Part shown: piece by piece, positions 15,347 to 22,319 of the stretch
Numbering within the stretch: position 1 is the stretch's first letter
Layout of the letters: the number at the start of each line of letters is the position of its first letter
NCBI GenBank assembly: GCA_025924755.1
Contig: JAICHT010000005.1
Location: 1 to 29,566 of the forward strand
DNA length: 29,566 bases
Reading direction: 5' to 3'
Origin: Chitinophagaceae bacterium
GTDB lineage: Bacteria; Bacteroidota; Bacteroidia; Chitinophagales; Chitinophagaceae
Notes under the pieces: generated by a model
Databases searched by the model: none
What the model was told of the DNA's origin: nothing
The model's input: the letters and a program-made list of their open reading frames with translations, nothing else
Position numbers and translations under genes: made by a program

Positions 15347-16486
15347 TTATACTTTGATGTAAATATTACGTTTGTTGAGCCACCAGCCTACGCTCCAGCA
15401 TATCAACATATAAAAGATGGCAAACAGGAAAGAGCCGATAGCGCCGGGTGCAATCACCTGGAAAAAAACATTGTTGATCCAATTATACAAATTCATGCGG
15501 GGAGCTATGCGTATCATAGATATTACTTCAATTAATATTTCTGATACGATGTAAATAAACAACGGATTCTTACCAAAGATGACAAAGAATTTCGTCCAGT
15601 TGAAAGGCGTCCAGTTCTTCATTTCAATAATATAGATCAATGCAGAAATCAATATCAAATCAATGCCGGTAGTTACCAATACAAAAGGACTGGTCCACAG
15701 CTTTTTATTGATAGGAAATATCATGTTCCACCATACGGCTATAAAAATAAAAAGGCAACCAACTAACATCAGTTTGGCAATGCTCTCAAAGTTCTTACCC
15801 GATTTTTGAATAAACCTTCCGGCATAATAACCAATAATAACATTTACAATGGAGGTCATAGTGCTCAATAATCCTTCGGGATCAAACGGTATGCCTTCTC
15901 CATGATACAGATGGCTTTCGCCAAATAATGCCCTATCCAAATAAAGCCCAGCATTGCCTAATATACTAAACGGCTGTGCATGATCGCCAAAGGCCAATAG
16001 TATCAGCCAATATCCTACCAGCAATAATATGCTTACAATGTATACCGCCCTTGTAGATAAATAATGAATCATTAACGATGCAAATAAGTAACAGAGTGCA
16101 ATGCGCTGCAATACGCCCAAGATGCGGGTATCGCTCAATGGAGCACCAATCACATTGCCGTTTGCATCCAGCCTGAAAAAAGGAAACCAATACATCAGGT
16201 ACCCTATCAGAAATATCAATATAAAACGACGGAATATTTTTTGCAGCACTGCCGAATTTCCCATTTGCCGGTACCGGTCCATTGAAAAACTCATAGCATT
16301 GCCCACCGCAAATAAAAACGATGGAAACACCAGGTCGGTAGGTGTAAACCCATGCCAGCCGGCATGCTCTAATGGCGAGAAAGCAGTAGCCCCGCTACCC
16401 GGTGTGTTTACAATAATCATAAAGCAAATCGTCATACCCCGAAATACATCCAAAGACAAAAAACGTTGCGTAAGTTTAGCCATCAC
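15347..16486 (-). CDS. nagX: NagX/HGSNAT-like multipass membrane protein (DUF5009/DUF1624 type)
   Basis: A 379-residue polytopic inner-membrane protein with about ten hydrophobic segments. The N-terminal signature RFLSLDVFRGMTICFMIIVN followed by HAGWHGFTPTDLVFPSFLF is that of the heparan-alpha-glucosaminide N-acetyltransferase (HGSNAT)-like family. In the human lysosomal enzyme the equivalent 'H-x-x-W-x-G-x-T-x-x-D-L-V' segment carries the acyl-transfer histidine. Bacterial relatives (NagX, YeiB-like) are often found with N-acetylglucosamine genes, and here the gene converges on a GH20 hexosaminidase. The precise reaction in bacteria is not established to my knowledge; transmembrane acetylation of an amino sugar is the inferred role. 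I kept the first Met of the MMAKL start; the second is equally possible. Confidence 0.87.
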   Translation of the reverse strand: MMAKLTQRFLSLDVFRGMTICFMIIVNTPGSGATAFSPLEHAGWHGFTPTDLVFPSFLFAVGNAMSFSMDRYRQMGNSAVLQKIFRRFILIFLIGYLMYWFPFFRLDANGNVIGAPLSDTRILGVLQRIALCYLFASLMIHYLSTRAVYIVSILLLVGYWLILLAFGDHAQPFSILGNAGLYLDRALFGESHLYHGEGIPFDPEGLLSTMTSIVNVIIGYYAGRFIQKSGKNFESIAKLMLVGCLFIFIAVWWNMIFPINKKLWTSPFVLVTTGIDLILISALIYIIEMKNWTPFNWTKFFVIFGKNPLFIYIVSEILIEVISMIRIAPRMNLYNWINNVFFQVIAPGAIGSFLFAIFYMLICWSVGWWLNKRNIYIKV

Positions 16487-16555
16487 AAGTAAGTATTTAA
16501 ATTAAAAGGAACTTTTTATTAAGCATGAAATCGCAGCCAATATCACGTAAGTACT

Positions 16556-16873
16556 TTATGGATTTACAATCTGCGAATTAAGGATTGCATTGCCGGATGG
16601 TGCAAATACTACAATGCCTTTGCGTTGTTGCAGCGCACCTGTCGAATCTTTATAAGAAAAATTTAAAGTATACTGAAGGGGATGTTTGATATTACTGTCC
16701 GGCCAATCTTTCAACGTGTCTTCCTGAAAGCTTGAAATTGTAAAGGATCGGGTACGCGGAATCTTTTCACGAATAACATCTTTGGCAAGTATTTGTCTTT
16801 TGTCGCTTTCAAAATTCTGACTTTCGCAGGCACAGAGTGATAGTACAAAAAAAGCAAGAAAAACGGATCGCAT
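16556..16873 (-). CDS. Small lipoprotein, 105 aa, unknown function
   Basis: The protein begins MRSVFLAFFVLSLCACESQ, a lipoprotein signal with the modified Cys at residue 16 (LCAC). The mature domain of about 90 residues is mixed and may form a small beta-sandwich (PLQYTLNFSYKDSTGALQQR then KGIVVFAPSGNAILNSQIVN). It carries no known enzyme motif. The family is not recognised. It lies 69 bases downstream of no partner and 69 bases ahead of the NagX-like gene start on the same strand, so the two could share a transcript, although both have ordinary spacing. The region between it and the desaturase gene (16874-17131) shows nothing clear. Confidence 0.65.
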   Translation of the reverse strand: MRSVFLAFFVLSLCACESQNFESDKRQILAKDVIREKIPRTRSFTISSFQEDTLKDWPDSNIKHPLQYTLNFSYKDSTGALQQRKGIVVFAPSGNAILNSQIVNP

Positions 16874-17131
16874 ACATTTCTGAATTTTATGGATAGGTAG
16901 CAGTATTGCTAATAAAATGGCTGTTTCATTTCTGCTTCTAATATACTCAATTATTAATCTTAATGAAATAAATGCAGCAACTACAGCCTCTTTTATTTAT
17001 CCATAATAACTGGATGCAGCACCGCAGCTTCAACAGCTTTATTGCAAAAAGCAGCGTTGATATACGGTACAGGATATGCTCTTAAACTATACTATCTATA
17101 TAGCTCAATAAATAAATACTATCAGAAGGAA

Positions 17132-18130
17132 TTACTTGGCGCTTACAAGTTCCACATCTGCTTTTGATTCGTCGGTTAATGGCACTTTGCCCCTGTTGTT
17201 CCGAACAACCCTTGAAAACAGCGACAACTCCTTATCAAACAAAAAGCGGAAAAACAATTTTGTCCAGGAAGTGTGGTAAGAAAGCGAATTGTAAAAAGTA
17301 GGTGCGGTATGGCGTATTTGCGGCAGTTTGTTCCACGGTACAGATGGAAAATCGTGGTGCTCATTATGATAGCCCACATTAAAAGCTACTGTATTTAAAA
17401 CGCCATAATAGCTATACGTTTCCTGCTCGCCATGGGTAAGGTAATGTTCCTGAATCCACCGGCCGCCCAATGGATGCAAGCCTACAGAAAAAAAGAAGCT
17501 AAGCGTTAAATACGATATGGCTTTGGTACCTAAGAAATACCAAATCGCTGATGCAAATGCTATTTGTACAGCCCAGTTCAATGCCGTCCAGCCATCAAAT
17601 GGTTTTATTTCTTTGAGCCGTGATATGCGGAATACCTGGAAGATGGGAAAAAACAAAAGCCATATTACTTTACCGATAAAATAATTATTAATCAATTTTG
17701 CCTCCCACTTATTGGGCAAATCGGCATCCAGCTCGTGTATGCCCTGGAAAGAATGGTGCTTAATATGGTAGCGCTCAAAAGAAACCGCGCTTGGAAAGAT
17801 CTGGGGAATATTGGCGAAAATGCCGGTAAGCCGGTTAGCAGCCTGGCTTTTAAATATCAGCCGATGGGCACATTCGTGTATCATTACAAACAAAGCATGA
17901 TCGGCAAAAGCTCCTAAAAAATAAGCAGCGGCAACAATCAGCCACCAGCTTTTATCGGCCATAAACCACGCAAGCCCAATTTGCGCCAGCACCAGAAACA
18001 ACGCAACAAAAAAAGTTTTAGGATTTTTTCCAATCAACTGCCTTACATGCGGATGCTGCTTTAAAATTTGTTTCGTCCGGATGCGGTGAGGTTCCGAAGT
18101 ATTGGAGTGAACAAAATCATTTCTCTTCAT
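17132..18130 (-). CDS. Membrane desaturase homologous to sphingolipid delta-4 desaturase (DES1/DEGS)
   Basis: A 332-residue membrane di-iron desaturase close in length to human DEGS1 (323). It has three histidine boxes: HECAH (residues 85-89), HIKHH (122-126) and HNEHH (255-259), at nearly the same spacing as in DEGS. Three further DES hallmarks are present. The N-terminal segment DFVHSNTSEPHRIRTKQILK corresponds to the 'FxWxYTxEPHxxRRKEIL' segment of the sphingolipid delta-4 desaturase N-terminal domain. HELDADLPNKWEA resembles 'GVDVDIPTxxE'. ETYSYYGVLNTVAFNVGYHN EHHDFPSVP (residues 237-265) is nearly the DES1 signature. DES1 introduces the 4,5-trans double bond into dihydroceramide. By homology this enzyme may act on a bacterial sphingoid base or ceramide, but the substrate is inference and an ordinary acyl lipid remains possible. 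Confidence 0.9.
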   Translation of the reverse strand: MKRNDFVHSNTSEPHRIRTKQILKQHPHVRQLIGKNPKTFFVALFLVLAQIGLAWFMADKSWWLIVAAAYFLGAFADHALFVMIHECAHRLIFKSQAANRLTGIFANIPQIFPSAVSFERYHIKHHSFQGIHELDADLPNKWEAKLINNYFIGKVIWLLFFPIFQVFRISRLKEIKPFDGWTALNWAVQIAFASAIWYFLGTKAISYLTLSFFFSVGLHPLGGRWIQEHYLTHGEQETYSYYGVLNTVAFNVGYHNEHHDFPSVPWNKLPQIRHTAPTFYNSLSYHTSWTKLFFRFLFDKELSLFSRVVRNNRGKVPLTDESKADVELVSAK

Positions 18131-18323
18131 GCCGTTTGCTTAAATTTAAAAGTGCTGATAAAAATAAAGCTTTCCAATCGGTATTTATAAAAACGGTATC
18201 AATATCCTTCTTTTTTTTATAAATCTTATGATTTGACCACGCCTTAAGCTGGTTGTATGCTACCAGTTTATTTATTGCTTTGTTTACCGTTTTAGCACCA
18301 CCTTTGTCTCCTTTATTTTTAGC
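18117..18323 (-). pseudogene. Protein-like open frame without start codon, ending on the desaturase start
   Basis: After a TAA at 18324-18326 the minus strand is open for 68 codons and ends with TGA at 18117-18119, overlapping the desaturase ATG (18128-18130) by 14 bases in another frame. It reads KGDKGGAKTVNKAINKLV, AYNQLKAWSNHKIYKKKKD, IDTVFINTDWKALFLSALL and NLSKRHEEK. No ATG, GTG or TTG is available. It could be the C-terminal relic of a gene formerly coupled to the desaturase, or a chance open frame in the shared upstream region of two divergent genes. Confidence 0.3.
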
Positions 18324-18338
18324 TTATATTATAAAGAT

Positions 18339-18752
18339 ATGTGGTGGATATATGCATTACTATCGGCTTTCTTTGCAGCACTCACAGCCATTTTTGCCAA
18401 GATGGGTATTAAAGGTGTAAATACTGACCTGGCAACGGCTATACGAACCGTGGTGATATTGATACTGGCGTGGGGCATTGCGTTCTTCAGGGGTGGTACG
18501 GCTACCATCCATACTTTAACCAAGCAACACCTACTCTTTTTGATATTGTCGGGCATAGCCACCGGACTTTCATGGGTGTTTTATTTTAAAGCCCTTCAAT
18601 TGGGCAAAGTATCGCAGGTAGCCCCGGTTGATAAGATGAGTGTCGCCATCGCTATCATTCTTGCGGTAGTTTTTTTAGGAGAACCGCTTACGCTAAAAAC
18701 CGCTATGGGCGCCTGTTTAATAATAGGCGGAACTTTGGTTTTGATCTTTTAG
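18339..18752 (+). CDS. EamA-family (drug/metabolite transporter) membrane protein, single domain
   Basis: A 137-residue protein with five predicted membrane helices (about residues 2-20, 32-50, 65-85, 94-113, 118-137). It matches one EamA repeat: MWWIYALLSAFFAALTAIFA at the start, an Arg after the second predicted segment, and the closing VVFLGEPLTLKTAMGACLII GG with the family's 'GE' hairpin. Most EamA transporters have two such repeats and about 300 residues. Half-size members of about 140 residues exist and probably work as dimers, so this is not evidence of truncation. The substrate is unknown. It is divergent from the DES1-like desaturase. Confidence 0.87.
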   Translation: MWWIYALLSAFFAALTAIFAKMGIKGVNTDLATAIRTVVILILAWGIAFFRGGTATIHTLTKQHLLFLILSGIATGLSWVFYFKALQLGKVSQVAPVDKMSVAIAIILAVVFLGEPLTLKTAMGACLIIGGTLVLIF

Positions 18753-18826
18753 TATATCAGCTATCGAAATTATTTACACTATTGATTTGCGTTTGCACCA
18801 GTAATACTCTTTGCCTGCTGCTTATT

Positions 18827-19870
18827 TTACTCTGAAGGAATTGCAATCGGTTCGCCTGCTTTCACCGGTTCACCAAAGTTGGGCGTTCCATCTTTATTCC
18901 AGGTAAACTTTTGTGCCCTTGGCGAACGATGCCGTCCGCAGCCTTGTCCCGGTTCTGAATTGGCGTGATATAATATCCAGTCTTCCGTTCCATCCGGCGA
19001 TTTAAAAAAGGAATTGTGGCCCGGAGCATATACGCCATTTTGAGGGTCTTGCTTAAAAACCGGCTTTGTACTTTTTTTCCAGGAAGCCGCATTTAGTAAA
19101 TTATCTTTCCCGGTAAACGATAGCAATCCCAAGGCATAATAATCGGTCCAGCAGCCACTGGCAGAATAGATAATAAATAATTTTCCGTGGTGCATTAATA
19201 CCTGCGGGCCTTCATTTACATTTACGTGCGGGGGATTATTGGCATCGTGCAAATCTCCATACTGCTCCCAGCTATAGGTGGGGCTTGAAATCTTAACCCG
19301 TTTTCCTTCAATCGTCCACGGGTTTTTCATTTTGGCAATATAGATATCCTGCTCGCCATTTACATCCTTCTGCCAGCCTGCCCATATGATGTACAACCGA
19401 TTTTTATATTGAAACACATCGGCATCAATTGCCCATTTGTTGGATGCGTCAGAAACTTTGCCTTTAAACGTCCACCTGCCTTGCATCGGGTCTTCGGAAG
19501 GATTTTCTAACACATACAGCCGGTGATTGGTGTTGTTGCCATTGTCCGCCGCAAAATACGTGTACCATTTACCATTTATAAAATGAATTTCAGGTGCCCA
19601 CAATTCTTTAGAATAAAACGTACCTGCTGGCGGTAAAAAGATAGTTTTATGTTCAGCCGTTTTTAAGTCGGCAATATTTTTCGTTTTCCATATCACCAGG
19701 CTATCCTGCACTGTTTGGGTGTAATAATAAAATCCATTTTTATAAAAGCTGTACGGATCGGCGCCGGATGGCAATAAAGGATTGGTGAAAGTTTGTGCAG
19801 TATCCTGGCATCGCCCAAGGATACTAAATGCGTATAAAAAAAGAAAAAGCAGATACGTGATTTTGTTCAT
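18827..19870 (-). CDS. Glycoside hydrolase family 43, last gene of the PUL
   Basis: A 347-residue exported five-bladed beta-propeller enzyme. The signal peptide ends near residue 22 (FSILGRCQ); its Cys is possibly lipidated but the lipobox is poor. GH43 landmarks: Asp38 in SGADPYSF as catalytic base, Asp149 in WAIDADVF as pKa modulator, and Glu220 in VNEGPQVL as catalytic acid. YIAKMKNPWTIEGKRVKI and GVYAPGHNSFFKSPDGTEDW are also typical. GH43 enzymes are inverting furanosidases/xylosidases; the WAPEIH and IDADVF context recalls exo-acting alpha-L-arabinofuranosidases (GH43_26-like, from memory). It is a clear paralogue of the 21165 gene, but has an eight-residue insertion (around DLHDANNPPH, residues 206-215) just before the catalytic Glu. 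Confidence 0.92.
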   Translation of the reverse strand: MNKITYLLFLFLYAFSILGRCQDTAQTFTNPLLPSGADPYSFYKNGFYYYTQTVQDSLVIWKTKNIADLKTAEHKTIFLPPAGTFYSKELWAPEIHFINGKWYTYFAADNGNNTNHRLYVLENPSEDPMQGRWTFKGKVSDASNKWAIDADVFQYKNRLYIIWAGWQKDVNGEQDIYIAKMKNPWTIEGKRVKISSPTYSWEQYGDLHDANNPPHVNVNEGPQVLMHHGKLFIIYSASGCWTDYYALGLLSFTGKDNLLNAASWKKSTKPVFKQDPQNGVYAPGHNSFFKSPDGTEDWILYHANSEPGQGCGRHRSPRAQKFTWNKDGTPNFGEPVKAGEPIAIPSE

Positions 19871-19898
19871 TTTATTTATTTACTAAAATCTTATCACT

Positions 19899-21047
19899 TT
19901 AATTTATTTCCAACTCATTCTTAGCAGGCAATTTGGGAAAAGCAGCATGCGGCTCGGCCTGGTACCAATATACTACGGAACTGATATTGGATTGCTGCTG
20001 CAAATAACGGCCTCCGCTGCGCCAGCCCAAATCCTGAATGGTTACTTTCAGGTCTTTGTCAAAACGGATCGGGTCCATAATATGCCAGCGATACAGGCCA
20101 AAACGTTGTTGGGTTCTATACAATCCATCGGGCTTTATTACCTGCGGCATTCCCGCATATGGCGATACAAAAGGCTCATATTGATGCGTTTTCTGGTTTT
20201 CAAAATCATACGAGCCACAGAAATAATCTTCCGTTCCGGTTCCGTTAATAGTAGGAAACTGCGTATCACCATCCATATAAAATTTAATTTCGCCTTCGCC
20301 CCACCAGCCATTATTGGTTACGCCCCAGGCCAGGTACGTGCCTACATATTGGCCTTTGCCCTGTATGCCATCTACCAGCGTATATAAAGCGCCTTTGGTA
20401 GGATTGCTTTTTCGAAACTGTGCATGAAAATAAGCAGCATCATCGGGCACCTGCGTTAGTGTATAATCTACCTGGTAATATAAAATCATTTTTTCTGAAT
20501 CCATATTTTCCATAGTAATGCGACACTTTTTACGGAAGGGCATCGTCCAATAACAATTAAATGCACTTCCCGGATTTACATTAACCGGCAGCGAATGCAG
20601 CGGCGCATATTCTCCCCAGCCCATACCGAAAAAGTCGCCAACCGGCACTTCAATAGAAGGTTCTTTTTCATCGTCCCAATAAAACCGCAATATAGAAAAA
20701 CGCCAGTTGCCGGTAGGCGTCATCCAGATATGCTGAATAGCGCCGGGCCCGGTGATTTCTGCAATAGTAAACGTTTGCCCTGCTTCTATAGGCACTGAGG
20801 GATTTACCTTCCACCCCTGGCCTAACTCACGGGCAGCACTATGCGCAGTTCCGTTTTCTAATGTAGCCATACCTCCCTTGCCTTTTTCGCCTTTGTAATT
20901 TTCCGGAGATATGGAACGGGTTTTGGCATCTGATAGCCGGAAGAGGTTTCCCATATTCATATCCAGGCCATTAAACGAACCGGCTTTTTGTGCAAGGGCC
21001 TGTACGCTGATCAGTATAAAAAAGCAGTAGCTAAAAACAGGTTTCAT
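19899..21047 (-). CDS. GH172 (DUF2961) family glycosidase
   Basis: A 382-residue exported protein with a Sec signal peptide (cleavage after QALAQ, residue 20). DUF2961 landmarks: GPGAIQHIWMT (100-110), RFYWDDEKEPSIEVPVGDFF (121-140), NCYWTMPFRKKCRI (164-177), WWGEGEIKFYMDGD (248-261) and the signature INGTGTEDYFCGSY (267-280). The family is now GH172: characterised members cleave or rearrange alpha-D-fructofuranose or alpha-D-arabinofuranose linkages as trimers or hexamers. The two catalytic glutamates lie about 21 residues apart in known members. Glu251 or Glu253 and Glu273 are the candidates here. Flanked by two GH43 enzymes, it probably removes a different furanose linkage of the same glycan. 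Confidence 0.9.
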   Translation of the reverse strand: MKPVFSYCFFILISVQALAQKAGSFNGLDMNMGNLFRLSDAKTRSISPENYKGEKGKGGMATLENGTAHSAARELGQGWKVNPSVPIEAGQTFTIAEITGPGAIQHIWMTPTGNWRFSILRFYWDDEKEPSIEVPVGDFFGMGWGEYAPLHSLPVNVNPGSAFNCYWTMPFRKKCRITMENMDSEKMILYYQVDYTLTQVPDDAAYFHAQFRKSNPTKGALYTLVDGIQGKGQYVGTYLAWGVTNNGWWGEGEIKFYMDGDTQFPTINGTGTEDYFCGSYDFENQKTHQYEPFVSPYAGMPQVIKPDGLYRTQQRFGLYRWHIMDPIRFDKDLKVTIQDLGWRSGGRYLQQQSNISSVVYWYQAEPHAAFPKLPAKNELEIN

Positions 21048-21164
21048 ACAATCGTTTTCTGGAAGTTACGTTTTTTGAATCATAGCCAGGCACTGCTATA
21101 TGGCTATTGTTGCGTCGCTGTCCGTTCATTGCCCGGTAATACTATTTTACAAAGCCAATACTTA

Positions 21165-22223
21165 CTATTCTCCCGAAGGCCTGGTGAGTGCTGTATTAAT
21201 TTGTACGGGTTCACCAAAGTTGGGCATGCCATCCGCATTCCAGGTAAACTTTTGCATACGCGGATTCCGGGTATCACCACAACCCTGCCCCGCGGTTGAA
21301 TTTGCATGATAAATAATCCAGTCTTCTGTACCATCTTTTGATTTAAAAAAACCATTATGACCAGGTGCATAAGCGCCGTTCTCCGGTTTTTTTGTAAATA
21401 CGGGTACGGCTGTTTTTGTCCAGTCTGCTGCGTTCATAGGATCGCCACCTTCTTTCAAACTTAATAATCCTAACGAATAATCGTCCGTCCAGCAACCACT
21501 GGCAGAATAGGTAATAAACGCTTTGCCGTTGTGCACCATACCTTCCGGTCCTTCATTTACGGCAGGTGGCGCACCCATTTTTTCCCAGCTATATGCAGGC
21601 GCAGATAATAGCACTCTATCACCATCGATCGTCCAGGGGTTTTTCATTTTAGCGATATAGATATCCTGTTCGGTATTCATATCGCCGGGCCAGCCAGACC
21701 ATAGCAAATAGAGTTGACTATTATATGAAAACACATCGGCATCAATGGCCCACTTATCCGCTGGATCAGCAATCTTTCCTATAAAATTCCAGGTACCCGA
21801 TAAAGGATCAGGAGAGGCGTTTTCCAATACATAGATGCGGTGATTTTTATTGTCGCCGTCATCTGCTGCAAAGTAGGCATACCACTTTCCCTGCAGGTAT
21901 TGGATTTCCGGTGCCCAGATGTTTTTTGAATACAGTCCATTAGCAGGTGGCGACCAGATTGTAGTAACCGGGGCCTTGCTTAAATCGGACATCTTAGCGG
22001 TTTTAAAAATACTTATCCGATTGCCAAATGTTTGCGTATAATAATAAAAGCTATCTTTTTGTATTACCCAGGGATCAGGGCCGCTGGATAACAGTGGATT
22101 GGTAAATGTGGTATGGGTAGCCGGCGGTGGAGTTGTGCTGGTAGTGCTGGTATTGTTACCTGATTTACTACAAGCTATCGGCAAAAAAAACAAAAAAGCA
22201 ATCACACAACGGCGTATCCACAT
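21165..22223 (-). CDS. Glycoside hydrolase family 43 lipoprotein, third gene of the PUL
   Basis: A 352-residue GH43 enzyme. The frame stays open upstream to a Met at 22298, but I start at 22223 because MWIRRCVIAFLFFLPIACSK then gives a lipoprotein signal with Cys at residue 18, followed by a Ser/Thr/Pro linker. Catalytic residues by alignment with the family: Asp50 (SSGPDPWV), Asp161 (WAIDADVF) and Glu224 (AVNEGPEG). Over the catalytic domain well over half the residues look identical to the 18827 paralogue, so the two arose by duplication and now flank the GH172 gene. The lipid anchor suggests membrane attachment, possibly on the cell surface, while the paralogue is more likely soluble. The likely activity is exo-alpha-L-arabinofuranosidase or a related furanosidase. 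Confidence 0.92.
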   Translation of the reverse strand: MWIRRCVIAFLFFLPIACSKSGNNTSTTSTTPPPATHTTFTNPLLSSGPDPWVIQKDSFYYYTQTFGNRISIFKTAKMSDLSKAPVTTIWSPPANGLYSKNIWAPEIQYLQGKWYAYFAADDGDNKNHRIYVLENASPDPLSGTWNFIGKIADPADKWAIDADVFSYNSQLYLLWSGWPGDMNTEQDIYIAKMKNPWTIDGDRVLLSAPAYSWEKMGAPPAVNEGPEGMVHNGKAFITYSASGCWTDDYSLGLLSLKEGGDPMNAADWTKTAVPVFTKKPENGAYAPGHNGFFKSKDGTEDWIIYHANSTAGQGCGDTRNPRMQKFTWNADGMPNFGEPVQINTALTRPSGE

Positions 22224-22319
22224 ATACAAATAATTAAGCAACATTAGCTGTTTACTAAATAATTCCATCCATATTAGTTGTAAAAAAGGTTTTACCATAG
22301 CAACACCTTCATTTGAATA

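Noticed and set aside
16985..17095. Minus-strand open run (AYPVPYINAAFCNKAVEAAV) downstream of the DES1-like gene
   Set aside because: Only 28 codons with no start and no supporting feature; chance is the simplest explanation.
22224..22298. Longer N-terminus for the GH43 lipoprotein
   Set aside because: The extra 25 residues would bury the lipoprotein signal inside the protein; the Met at 22223 gives a proper lipobox.
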